A stretch of DNA of 13,590 nucleotides from Clostridiaceae bacterium (GTDB lineage Bacteria; Bacillota; Clostridia; Oscillospirales; Acutalibacteraceae): contig JAEDIL010000049.1 in NCBI GenBank assembly GCA_016292455.1, positions 1 to 13,590 of the forward strand. The letters run 5' to 3'. The notes under the pieces are model-generated. The model was not told the origin of the DNA and searched no databases. It worked only from the letters and a program-made list of their open reading frames with translations. Shown one piece after another: positions 6,134-13,501 of this stretch (its first letter is position 1; the number at the start of each line of letters is the position of its first letter). A program made the translations under genes and the position numbers.

Positions 6134-6937
6134 ATGTTTCAGGATTTCAAGTCCGACGGCTTCATGTTTCTGATTGCTGTCGGAATCGTTGTCTTTGTTA
6201 TTGCTCAATCCCTGTTTTTCATGATCCGCGCAATCAGAAGAGGCAAGGAGCTCGGCATTACAAAGGAACAGATTAAAAACACAATTACTTCAAGCTCGGT
6301 TTTTTCCATTGCACCGGCAATAAGCATTGCAATCACTGTGATTGTGCTTTCGGTCGCATTGGGATATGTTCTTCCGTGGATCAGACTTTCGGTTATCGGT
6401 GCAATTCAGTATGAAGTTCCGGCAGCGGAAGCCGCAATTGAAGCGGCAGGTCTTTCCGGCGGAATCGGCCGCCCGATTCAGGATCCGAAAGTTTTCACCG
6501 CAATTGCGTGGGTTATGACCTTCGGCTGCCTTTTGCCGCTCTTCCTCATTCCTTTTGTTCTCAAAAAGGTTCAGAAGAGTGTTTCCGGCGCGGTCAGCAA
6601 AAACGCAAAATGGGCTGACCTCATGTCTGCCGCGGCTTTCATCGGTCTCATTGCCGCCTTCCTCTCCCGCGGTATTGCAGGAATCGGCGAAGTTACGGTC
6701 AACGATGCAGGCGAAAAGGTCAATGCAGTTATCGGTGACGGCGCGGGAGTGCTTTCAATAACCGCAATCGTTTCTTCAATCGTATTTATGCTCATTCTCA
6801 GCTTCATCAACAAAAAGCTTAATGCAAAGTGGCTTGAAGCGCTTGCAATGCCTTTGAGCATGATTCTTGCGCTCGGCGTTGTTGTTCTTGTTTCAACGTT
6901 TGCGCCGGACTTTGCGGCTATCGAATGGAGGTATTGA
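6134..6937 (+). CDS. DUF5058-family integral membrane protein
   Basis: This is a 267-residue protein with about six hydrophobic segments (roughly 11-32, 55-80, 118-142, 160-180, 204-226, 236-257). The pattern matches what I recall of DUF5058: a short periplasmic-facing start, a basic loop with RRGKELGITKEQIKNTI, then SIAPAISIAI and PWIRLSVIGAIQYE. No function has been established that I know of. It is the first gene of the operon, with AGGAG at 6122-6126 seven bases before the ATG. The next gene starts two bases after its stop and encodes a second membrane protein. An M20 peptidase follows, so a two-protein transporter for a peptide or acylated amino acid is a reasonable inference, but no sequence motif proves it. 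Confidence 0.8.
   Translation: MFQDFKSDGFMFLIAVGIVVFVIAQSLFFMIRAIRRGKELGITKEQIKNTITSSSVFSIAPAISIAITVIVLSVALGYVLPWIRLSVIGAIQYEVPAAEAAIEAAGLSGGIGRPIQDPKVFTAIAWVMTFGCLLPLFLIPFVLKKVQKSVSGAVSKNAKWADLMSAAAFIGLIAAFLSRGIAGIGEVTVNDAGEKVNAVIGDGAGVLSITAIVSSIVFMLILSFINKKLNAKWLEALAMPLSMILALGVVVLVSTFAPDFAAIEWRY
6927..6931 (+). promoter_or_regulatory. Ribosome binding site setting the start of the DUF5058 partner
   Basis: GGAGG lies within the last codons of the DUF5058 gene and eight bases before the ATG at 6940. It rules out the upstream in-frame ATG at 6925, which overlaps the site itself. Confidence 0.8.
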
Positions 6938-6939
6938 CA

Positions 6940-7602
6940 ATGAAAAAAAGAAGTTACATGGACTCCGTTCATTTTTACGGCAGAATCTGGTGCGTTGCCG
7001 CAATTCTGGTTCTCATTGCCGTACCCACCCTTATGTGCATCCATCTGAATGCGTGGCCTGATTGGGGCGTTGTCGGAAAAGGCTTTGCTTCCGTTGCCGT
7101 TTTGTTCTATCCCACCGGCATAATCGAGGTCATTGCCTATGCTCCCCTGCTCGGTTCCGGCGGAACTTACCTTTCCTTCCTCACGGGCAACATTGCAAAC
7201 CTCAAGCTCCCCTGTGCACTCAGCTCAATGGAAAACGCAAATGTCCGCGCGAACTCTGAGGAGGGCGAAATTATTTCAACAATCTCAATTGCCGCCTCGG
7301 CAATTGTCACAACGCTGGTTGTTGCTTTGTTCGTTCTGATTTTTGCGGTCAACCCCGGCTTCACGAAAATGATGAGCGAGGGCGCGCTTGCTCCGGCGTT
7401 CAAGCAGGTTACATATACTATTTTCGGTGCGCTCGCCGCGACATATTTCATCAAGCATTGGAAGATTTCAATTTTCCCGATTGCTTTTCTTTCAATTCTT
7501 CTTGCCTTCTTCGGAACAATTCAGATAGGCGTTCTTATCTTTGCAGGCGTTGCGATTTCGATGCTCGGTGCACACGTTATGTACAAGCTCAAATGGGTCT
7601 GA
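6940..7602 (+). CDS. Uncharacterised membrane protein, partner of DUF5058
   Basis: A 220-residue polytopic membrane protein that I cannot place in a named family. Hydrophobic segments lie at about 13-35, 49-72, 110-140, 155-170 and 175-213. The most distinctive stretch lies between the second and third: PTGIIEVIAYAPLLGSGGTY followed by LTGNIANLKLPCA (about 58-93). It is glycine-rich and looks conserved, as expected for a substrate pathway or subunit interface. The frame is open from an ATG at 6925, but GGAGG at 6927-6931 sits eight bases before the ATG at 6940, giving MKKRSYMDSV. Its start is two bases after the DUF5058 stop, so the two proteins are probably produced in equal amounts and may form a complex. 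Confidence 0.82.
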   Translation: MKKRSYMDSVHFYGRIWCVAAILVLIAVPTLMCIHLNAWPDWGVVGKGFASVAVLFYPTGIIEVIAYAPLLGSGGTYLSFLTGNIANLKLPCALSSMENANVRANSEEGEIISTISIAASAIVTTLVVALFVLIFAVNPGFTKMMSEGALAPAFKQVTYTIFGALAATYFIKHWKISIFPIAFLSILLAFFGTIQIGVLIFAGVAISMLGAHVMYKLKWV

Positions 7603-7614
7603 CTTCAATAACTC

Positions 7615-7639
7615 GCCGCCGGTCTTTCCGATCGGCGGT
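7615..7639 (+). promoter_or_regulatory. Intercistronic hairpin before the M20 gene
   Basis: The 61-nt gap between the membrane partner and the M20 gene holds a 9-bp stem. CCGCCG (7616-7621) pairs with CGGCGG (7633-7638), extended by a T-A and two G-U pairs, around a 7-base loop. Only a short CATCTTTTG follows, so it is at best a leaky terminator. It could set the ratio of peptidase to membrane proteins or stabilise the upstream mRNA. Confidence 0.5.
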
Positions 7640-7663
7640 CATCTTTTGACGGAGGTAATATCA

Positions 7664-9097
7664 ATGGTTGTTTTCTTTGCTGTTCTCATTGCGCTTGCAG
7701 CGTTTATTGCCGTATTGAACTTTAACGCTCTCAGGATAAAAACTCCTGAGCTTTCAAAAGAAAAGAAGCAGCTGAGTGTTGAAGTTGACACAGAGCTTGC
7801 CGCTGAGAATCTTTCGAAGATGATTCAATGCAAAACCGTTTCAAGCAAAAACGAAGAGGAAATTGAAAAAGAGGAGTTTGAAAAATTCCGCGCTCTTCTC
7901 CCTGAGCTTTACCCCAAGGTTTATGAAAAAAGCGAAAAGAAAGACATTGCCGGCGGTCTTTTGTTCCGCATAAAGGGAAAGAGCCAAGCGTCGCCTGCCG
8001 TTCTCATGGCACATTTTGATGTTGTTCCGGTTGACGCAGAAAAATGGGACGCCGACCCCTTTGGCGGAGAAATCAAAGACGGCTTTCTTTGGGGCAGAGG
8101 TACGCTTGACACAAAATGCAGCCTTTTCGGAATAATGGAAAGCGCCGAGGTTCTCCTTTCGGCGGGCTTTGTTCCGGAAAACGACATCTATCTTTCCTTC
8201 GGATGCAACGAAGAGGTTGCAGGAAACTGCACGCCGGAAATTGTTAAACATCTCAAAGAAAACGGCGTTTCTCCCGCGTTTGTTCTTGACGAGGGCGGAA
8301 CTATTCTTTCAAGCAATTCAAAATATTTTCCGCATGATATTGCTGTCGTCGGCATAGCCGAAAAAGGTCCGATGGACGTTGAACTGACCGTCAGGGGCGA
8401 AAGCGGACATTCATCACAGCCGCCCGTTCACACAGCTGTCGGAAAGCTTGCAAAAGATATTTGCAGAATTGAAAACCGTCAGTTCCCGATGAGAATGAAC
8501 TATGCGGTCACCCACATGCTTAAAGCGCTTGCACCGCACACACCGTATATCGGCAAACTCATCCTCGGCAACCTCTGGTGTTTTTCGCCGCTTATCAAAG
8601 CATTCTGCAAAACGAACAAGACGTCAGCCGCCATGTTCAGAACCTCAATGGCTTTCACCCAGCTCGAGGGAAGCAAAGGCGCAAATGTTCTTCCGGGGGA
8701 AGCAAAGGCAATTGTCAACATACGGCTCGCCGAGGGCGAAACACCGTCAAGTGCGATTGAACACATGAGAAAGGCTGCAAAAGACCCGGAGCTTTCTTTC
8801 AGGATAGTCAATTATTCAAACGCAACGCCGAGCTCTTCGGCGAAGGGAAAATACTGGGAAGCAATTTGCGACTGCGTTGAAAAGAATTTTTCAAACACGG
8901 TTGTTTCTCCGTATCTCATGATGGGCGGCACAGATTCCCGCTTTTTCAATGAAATTGCAAGTGAAATATACAAGTTTGCACCGACTCTGACCGGAAACGG
9001 ACTTCTCAAAACAATACACAGTGACAATGAGAGAATCAGAACGGACAACATTGAGCCGCTGATCGGCTTCTACACCGACCTTATGAGAAAGCTGTGA
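7664..9097 (+). CDS. M20-family metallopeptidase, carboxypeptidase S / PM20D1-like, membrane-anchored
   Basis: A 477-residue zinc hydrolase that should cleave peptides or N-acylated amino acids. One N-terminal membrane helix (about 1-20) precedes the catalytic domain. All M20 elements are visible: H117-x-D119 in MAHFDVVP, D149 in GRGTLDTK, the E183-E184 pair in GCNEEVAGN, D209-E210 in LDEGGT, and H452 in TIHSDNE. A dimerisation domain sits in the middle. The WGRGTLDTK form is typical of the carboxypeptidase S branch. The frame opens at 7541, but GGAGG (7651-7655) eight bases before the ATG at 7664 gives a start with the membrane helix. Lysines after the helix suggest the catalytic domain may face the cytoplasm. 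It shares an operon with two membrane proteins and a GNAT enzyme. Confidence 0.92.
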   Translation: MVVFFAVLIALAAFIAVLNFNALRIKTPELSKEKKQLSVEVDTELAAENLSKMIQCKTVSSKNEEEIEKEEFEKFRALLPELYPKVYEKSEKKDIAGGLLFRIKGKSQASPAVLMAHFDVVPVDAEKWDADPFGGEIKDGFLWGRGTLDTKCSLFGIMESAEVLLSAGFVPENDIYLSFGCNEEVAGNCTPEIVKHLKENGVSPAFVLDEGGTILSSNSKYFPHDIAVVGIAEKGPMDVELTVRGESGHSSQPPVHTAVGKLAKDICRIENRQFPMRMNYAVTHMLKALAPHTPYIGKLILGNLWCFSPLIKAFCKTNKTSAAMFRTSMAFTQLEGSKGANVLPGEAKAIVNIRLAEGETPSSAIEHMRKAAKDPELSFRIVNYSNATPSSSAKGKYWEAICDCVEKNFSNTVVSPYLMMGGTDSRFFNEIASEIYKFAPTLTGNGLLKTIHSDNERIRTDNIEPLIGFYTDLMRKL

Positions 9098-9115
9098 CAT
9101 CTGCCGGAGGTTAAT

Positions 9116-9595
9116 ATGGAAGTCAGAAAATATGCTCGGGAAGACATTCCGGCAATGATAAAAATCTGGAACACTGTTGTTGAAGAAGGCAACGCCTTTC
9201 CGCAGGAGGAGTTTTTGAACGAAGAGACGGGAAAAATGTTTTTCGCTTCACAGACCTACTGCGCAGTCGCCGCCGAGGGTGACCGGATATTTGGTCTTTA
9301 TATCCTGCATCCGAACAACATCGGCAGGTGCGGCCATATATGCAACGCAAGTTATGCGGTTGATTCAGCCTGCCGCGGAAAACATATTGGTGAAAAGCTT
9401 GTTTCCGACTGTCTCATTCAGGCAAAAAATGCAGGGTTCGGAATTTTGCAATTCAACGCTGTTGTTGAAAGCAACGTTCACGCCCGCCGCCTTTATGAGC
9501 GCCTCGGCTTCGTTTTACTGGGAGTTGTCCCTGACGGATTCAGAATGAAAGACGGTACATATCAGAATATCTGCCTTTATTATCACATGCTTTAA
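9116..9595 (+). CDS. GNAT-family N-acetyltransferase
   Basis: A 159-residue GNAT protein. The acetyl-CoA binding motif A reads CRGKHIGEKL (about 86-95), a variant of RxxGxG in which the third-position glycine is a histidine. Motif B reads SNVHARRLYERLGF (about 119-132). These are clear family signs, and the N-terminus has the common MEVRKYAREDIPAMIKIWN opening. The substrate is not deducible; small-molecule amine or amino-acid acetylation is likely. GGAGG (9106-9110) lies five bases before the ATG, and the gene starts 18 bases after the M20 stop, so it is the last gene of the operon. Pairing with an M20 hydrolase could mean an acylation/deacylation relationship, but that is speculation. Confidence 0.93.
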   Translation: MEVRKYAREDIPAMIKIWNTVVEEGNAFPQEEFLNEETGKMFFASQTYCAVAAEGDRIFGLYILHPNNIGRCGHICNASYAVDSACRGKHIGEKLVSDCLIQAKNAGFGILQFNAVVESNVHARRLYERLGFVLLGVVPDGFRMKDGTYQNICLYYHML

Positions 9596-9606
9596 TAAAT
9601 CATCAG

Positions 9607-9658
9607 AAACAAAAACAGCCTCTCTGAATTCTTTTCAAAGAGGCTGCATTATTTTTGT
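9607..9658. terminator. Bidirectional rho-independent terminator between convergent genes
   Basis: CAGCCTCT (9616-9623) pairs perfectly with AGAGGCTG (9639-9646), extended by TGAA/TTCA after one mismatch. On the minus strand a T-run follows at once (complement of 9607-9615), making a strong terminator for the YhhN-family gene. On the plus strand ATTTTTG follows five bases later and should end the GNAT operon. Confidence 0.88.
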
Positions 9659-9678
9659 GTATTCGTTCAGGAAACTAT

Positions 9679-10380
9679 TCAGCTTCCGATTGCCGGAAGA
9701 AGACAAACCGAAAAAGCAATCATATACTGACCGACGTAATATGTAACATGGTTGAGAACAAAGTTTGCCGGGGTGTTTTTGCCCTCTCCGAAGTACATCG
9801 GAGAAAGAATCAAATCCGACAAAAGGAAGAATACTCCGCCGACAGCAAAAACAATGAATGACCTTTCGCACGTCAGAACGGCGCAGGTTGCAGCGGTAGC
9901 CGCCATGAAAGCGAGAATGAAACCGTAAATTGTGACGATTACCTTGTATTCACCGAAGCTCTGCTTCATCGGCTTTTCGAGAATGAGATTGCCCACAGCA
10001 ACAACAACGCCTGCCGCGGCAGGAATAAGCAGCCATTTAAGCTCTATTCCGGAGGCGCGGATCATTGCCGGAATATAAAACAGATGACCGATTCCGAAGG
10101 ATATAAAGCCGGCATAAAGATATTTTTTCATATCCTCGGGGTATACCCACTTCTGATCAAGATAAATATCGCCGAGCATTCCGAAAACAAGGCCGATGAT
10201 AATCAGCACGCCGTATTCAATGCGGCTCTGATTTTGAAGCAGTCCGACGGCGGCAGTGAGAATGAAGAAAATGCTTGTTGCATTTTTGAGAAACACGCCG
10301 CCCACGCTGCGCTCATTTTTGCATTTCGCAAGGAAAAGAACAAGAAAAACAGCTCCGAAAGCAATTGGCAGATAAATCAT
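9679..10380 (-). CDS. YhhN / TMEM86 (lysoplasmalogenase)-family membrane protein
   Basis: A 233-residue protein with about eight hydrophobic segments. The family signatures are present: GMLGDIYLD (about 67-75), GIGHLFYI (about 96-103), FFLLSDLIL (about 184-192) and YYVGQYMIA (about 214-222). Eukaryotic and some bacterial members hydrolyse the vinyl-ether bond of lysoplasmalogens. Plasmalogens occur in many anaerobic Clostridia, so that activity is plausible but not shown. The ATG at 10380 has AAGGA (10391-10395) ten bases upstream. I found no convincing promoter in the gap, so it may be transcribed by read-through from the symporter gene past a strong hairpin. It ends at the shared terminator. 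Confidence 0.87.
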   Translation of the reverse strand: MIYLPIAFGAVFLVLFLAKCKNERSVGGVFLKNATSIFFILTAAVGLLQNQSRIEYGVLIIIGLVFGMLGDIYLDQKWVYPEDMKKYLYAGFISFGIGHLFYIPAMIRASGIELKWLLIPAAAGVVVAVGNLILEKPMKQSFGEYKVIVTIYGFILAFMAATAATCAVLTCERSFIVFAVGGVFFLLSDLILSPMYFGEGKNTPANFVLNHVTYYVGQYMIAFSVCLLPAIGS

Positions 10381-10430
10381 TTTTTATACATCCTTTGTTT
10401 TTGTATTCTCAAAAGCACAGAGGCTTTTTG

Positions 10431-10465
10431 CAGAGCAAAGAGCGGAGAAATGGCTCTTTGCTCCG
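10431..10465 (-). repeat. 13-bp hairpin between the GPH symporter and YhhN genes
   Basis: GAGCAAAGAGC (10433-10443) and GCTCTTTGCTC (10453-10463) are perfect inverted arms around a 9-base loop. One G-U and one C-G pair extend the stem to 13 bp. No T-run follows on either strand, so it is not a standard intrinsic terminator. A smaller AAAAGC/GCTTTT repeat lies next to it at 10411-10428. Possible roles are an mRNA 3'-end stabiliser, an attenuator or an operator. Confidence 0.7.
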
Positions 10466-10482
10466 TATAGTCACGAGCCTGA

Positions 10483-11961
10483 TTATTCGGTGATTTCTAC
10501 ACCGCGTTCTTTTCTCATGACGGCAAGCTCTTCGGTAATCTTCTTTTTCTTGTCGCCGACAATGTCATAGAAGAACAGCGGAATTGCACACAGAACAAGG
10601 CTGATTCCCGGAATGATTGAAACGAGGGCATACATTGCAAAATTCTGAGAGGTTGACATGGATCTTGCAATTTCGAGTGCGGATTCAGCCGAGCCGACAT
10701 TGAGCTTCTGCGGGTCAATGTTAACAATGATGTACATACCGATGATTACAACGGTTGCAACGGCGTTTCCGAGCTTGTTGACAAAAGACTGACAGGCAGA
10801 GCCGAGAGCGTTGTCTCTGTATCCGGTTTTCCACTCCATAAAATCAATACAGTCGCAGACCATTGCACCGGAGACAACATTGATTACTCCGAGAGGAATG
10901 CTTGAAATAATCATGAACGGAATGCAGATGAAAAGATTCTTTGTGAACCAACCGACAAGAAGAGTAATCACACTGGCGCCGAAGCCTGCAAGGCAGGAAA
11001 CAATCATAAGTGTTCTGTATTCATACTTTTTGAAAAGCTTCGGCATGAAAACCATCGCGCCGAACATTCCGACAGCGGCACAAATCTGAATAACAAGCTG
11101 AATTGAAGACATATTCTTGCTGAACTGGTCGGCTGTTGCGGTTGCAAGGTCGCCGCCGACATAAAAGCCGCCGTAACGGGCAACGTGGGGAGCGGCTGCC
11201 TGAAGCATATATCTTCCGAAAGAGAGAATTCCCGAAAGGACAACAAGCATCAGAGGCTTGCACTTGAAAATTCTTGAAATTGTTGAAGGCTCTCCGGGGG
11301 CACGCTTCGTTGCGTTCGGGTGCTTTACCCTCTCCTTGACTCCGAAGGTGGAAAGGCAGAACAGCGGCATTCCGATGAGAGACATTGAAATTGCCATAAT
11401 TGCATATTTCTTTTCGCTGTCAGAGATAAAGAAACCAACGATGATCGGAAGTGCAACCGTGACGGCAGAACCGATTCCGCCGACAGTACGTCCATAGGAA
11501 ATTATTCTTCCGCGTTCAGCCGGATTAGGCGTCATTACATTCGGAAGGCTCCAGAACGGAACGTCACTCGAAGTGTAAATCATTCCCCAAAGGGTATAAA
11601 CAACGGCAACGTAGACATACATCAGCGTTGACTTTTCATTGAGGTCAAAGCCTATCGGACGCAGGAACATGAGGATTGTGAGAGCGGCGATGGGTATAGC
11701 CGTAATCAGCGGATAGTGTCTCATTCTGCCCCAGCGTGAGGTATGACGGTCAACAATCATGCCCATAAGCGGGTCGTTGATTGCATCCCATATTCTTGCA
11801 AGGAGCATTAGCATGATTACAAACCACGCGTTGAGAGCAAGAACGTTCATGTAAAAGTCCGTAATATAGCTTGACATACAGCTATACACAAGTCCCTGAC
11901 CGAGCGCCGCAACGGCATAGGTCACTGATTCCCTTTTTGCAACATAGTTTCTTTCGTTCAT
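10483..11961 (-). CDS. GPH (MelB-like) sugar:cation symporter
   Basis: A 492-residue MFS-fold transporter of the glycoside-pentoside-hexuronide:cation family with about 12 membrane helices. The cation-site signature RIWDAINDPLMG is present, with D59 and D63 matching MelB D55 and D59. YTSSDVPFWSL supplies D133, matching MelB D124, and SRWGRMRHYPL is the family loop. The position of the MelB sugar-binding Asp19 is a glycine here by ungapped alignment, so melibiose is unlikely and the substrate is unknown. No sugar-cleaving gene is nearby. The frame stays open to 12114, overlapping trkH, but GGAGA (11967-11971) five bases before the ATG at 11961 gives the natural MNERNYVAKRESVTYA start. Confidence 0.9.
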   Translation of the reverse strand: MNERNYVAKRESVTYAVAALGQGLVYSCMSSYITDFYMNVLALNAWFVIMLMLLARIWDAINDPLMGMIVDRHTSRWGRMRHYPLITAIPIAALTILMFLRPIGFDLNEKSTLMYVYVAVVYTLWGMIYTSSDVPFWSLPNVMTPNPAERGRIISYGRTVGGIGSAVTVALPIIVGFFISDSEKKYAIMAISMSLIGMPLFCLSTFGVKERVKHPNATKRAPGEPSTISRIFKCKPLMLVVLSGILSFGRYMLQAAAPHVARYGGFYVGGDLATATADQFSKNMSSIQLVIQICAAVGMFGAMVFMPKLFKKYEYRTLMIVSCLAGFGASVITLLVGWFTKNLFICIPFMIISSIPLGVINVVSGAMVCDCIDFMEWKTGYRDNALGSACQSFVNKLGNAVATVVIIGMYIIVNIDPQKLNVGSAESALEIARSMSTSQNFAMYALVSIIPGISLVLCAIPLFFYDIVGDKKKKITEELAVMRKERGVEITE

Positions 11962-11966
11962 ATTTT

Positions 11967-11971
11967 TCTCC
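11967..11971 (-). promoter_or_regulatory. Ribosome binding site setting the GPH symporter start
   Basis: GGAGA five bases before the ATG at 11961 selects this start over the in-frame ATG at 12114, which lies inside trkH. A TCCGC-CTGT-GCGGA mini-hairpin sits just upstream in the 49-nt gap from trkH. Confidence 0.75.
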
Positions 11972-12010
11972 GTTCTTCCGCACAGGCGGATATTTTTGCG
12001 CCGAAGCTTG

Positions 12011-13495
12011 TCACGCGGCGCGGGTAAGCCTTCTCCTGACAGCGCCGAAGCCGTCTTTCCAGACAGTCGGACTGAACAGAATAAGGAGCGGGAAATATTC
12101 AAGCCTTCCGGCAATCATGTCAAAAATCATTACAATCTTTGACAAGTCCGAAAAAGCGGAATAATTTCCTGTCGGTCCGACAAGCGAAAGCCCGGGACCT
12201 ATATTGTTCATTGTTGCGGCAACGGCTGAAAGCGACGTTGTCATGTCAAACCCGTCAAGGCTGACGATGAAAACCGAAACAACATAAACAATCATACTGA
12301 GTACAAAAAACGAGGCAGTGTTCTTGACAATTTCAGGATCAACCTTCTTCTTGTCAAGTTTGACGAACCTGACTGAGCGCGGGTGAATGATTTTTGAAAC
12401 CTCTCTCGCGCTGCTTTTAACAAGCAGAATGAGTCTTGAAACCTTCATTCCGCCGCCCGTACTGCCGGCACTCGCGCCGATAAACATCAGAACAAACAGA
12501 ATGTACTGTGAAAGCTGAGGCCATTTTGCAAAGTCTGAAATTCCGTATCCGGTAGTTGAAATAACGGAAGCAACGGAAAACGCGGAATGGTGGAACGCTT
12601 CGTAAAGATTTCCGCCGTAAAACTCATCCTTGATGTTCAGCGTTATGCAAATAATCGAAGCGGCAATTATGCACAAAAACCAGATAAGCTCTTCGTTTTT
12701 CAGCACCTGCCTGAACTTTTTTGCAAGCAGGAGATAATACACGGAAAAGTTCACGCCGAAGAGGATCATGAACACCGTGACTACGCCTTGAAGATAGTTG
12801 CTTTCATAAAAACCGATGCTTGCGTTCTTGATTCCGAATCCGCCGGTACCGGCGGTTCCGAATGCCGCGCAGATTGCGTCAAACCACGGCATTGAGCCTG
12901 CAAGAAGCAGAATGACTTCAAGCACAGTCAGAGCAGAATATATTGAGTACAGAATAAACGCCGTCTGTCGGACTTTCGGAACAAATTTTCCGACAGCCGG
13001 ACCCGGACTTTCCGCGCGCATGAGCTGCATTGTGTGTCCGCCCGTCAGCGGAACAATAGCAAGAAGGAAAACAAGAACGCCCATTCCGCCTATCCAGTGC
13101 GAAAAGCTGCGCCAAAGCATTGTCGGGTGCGAAAGCGCTTCAACATCGGTCAGAATACTGGCCCCGGTTGTGGTAAAGCCGGAAGCGGACTCAAACACCG
13201 CGTCAATATAGCTCGGTATTTCTTTTGTCAGGAACATCGGGATTGCGCCGGTAAGACTGAGAACGATCCACGAAAGTGCAACGGTAACAAAGCCTTCCTT
13301 TGAATAAAAGACCGTTTTCTTGGGCTTTCTGAAAGAAATGAAAGCGCCGGCTATAAGCAAAACAGCGGCAACAACAGCATATTGCTTCCACTGTTCCTCG
13401 CCGTAAAACAATCCGACCATAACAGGAAGCAGCATGCAGCCGCCCTGAATTACACAGACAAGACCGAGCAGATATAAAACCATAAAAAAGTTCAT
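12011..13495 (-). CDS. trkH: TrkH potassium uptake channel subunit
   Basis: A 494-residue membrane subunit of a Trk K+ uptake system. All four pore-loop filters are visible: GFTTTGAS (G111), TAGTGGFG (G219), ISTTGYG (G316) and MNNIGPG (G433). The conserved GASAGSTGGGMK segment (340-351) and the C-terminal GRLEYFPLLILF are also present. Length and filter sequences separate it from the KtrB-type paralogue at 4549-5910. The ATG at 13495 is six bases after the trkA stop, with GAGG (13505-13508) inside the end of trkA, so the two genes are coupled. The encoded TrkA binds the TrkH face in the cytoplasm and gates it with NAD(H) or nucleotides. The GPH symporter gene follows after 49 nt. Confidence 0.96.
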   Translation of the reverse strand: MNFFMVLYLLGLVCVIQGGCMLLPVMVGLFYGEEQWKQYAVVAAVLLIAGAFISFRKPKKTVFYSKEGFVTVALSWIVLSLTGAIPMFLTKEIPSYIDAVFESASGFTTTGASILTDVEALSHPTMLWRSFSHWIGGMGVLVFLLAIVPLTGGHTMQLMRAESPGPAVGKFVPKVRQTAFILYSIYSALTVLEVILLLAGSMPWFDAICAAFGTAGTGGFGIKNASIGFYESNYLQGVVTVFMILFGVNFSVYYLLLAKKFRQVLKNEELIWFLCIIAASIICITLNIKDEFYGGNLYEAFHHSAFSVASVISTTGYGISDFAKWPQLSQYILFVLMFIGASAGSTGGGMKVSRLILLVKSSAREVSKIIHPRSVRFVKLDKKKVDPEIVKNTASFFVLSMIVYVVSVFIVSLDGFDMTTSLSAVAATMNNIGPGLSLVGPTGNYSAFSDLSKIVMIFDMIAGRLEYFPLLILFSPTVWKDGFGAVRRRLTRAA

Positions 13496-13501
13496 GAAGT
13501 T

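Noticed and set aside
6571..7044. 157-codon open frame on the minus strand
   Set aside because: It is antisense to the DUF5058 gene and the start of its partner, with low-complexity content and no supporting signals.
10411..10428. AAAAGC/GCTTTT repeat as an intrinsic terminator
   Set aside because: The stem is only 6 bp, AT-rich and not followed by a clean T-run in the relevant direction.
11962..12114. 51-codon N-terminal extension of the GPH symporter
   Set aside because: It overlaps the end of trkH and includes the ribosome binding site of the real start; the residues do not resemble a transporter N-terminus.
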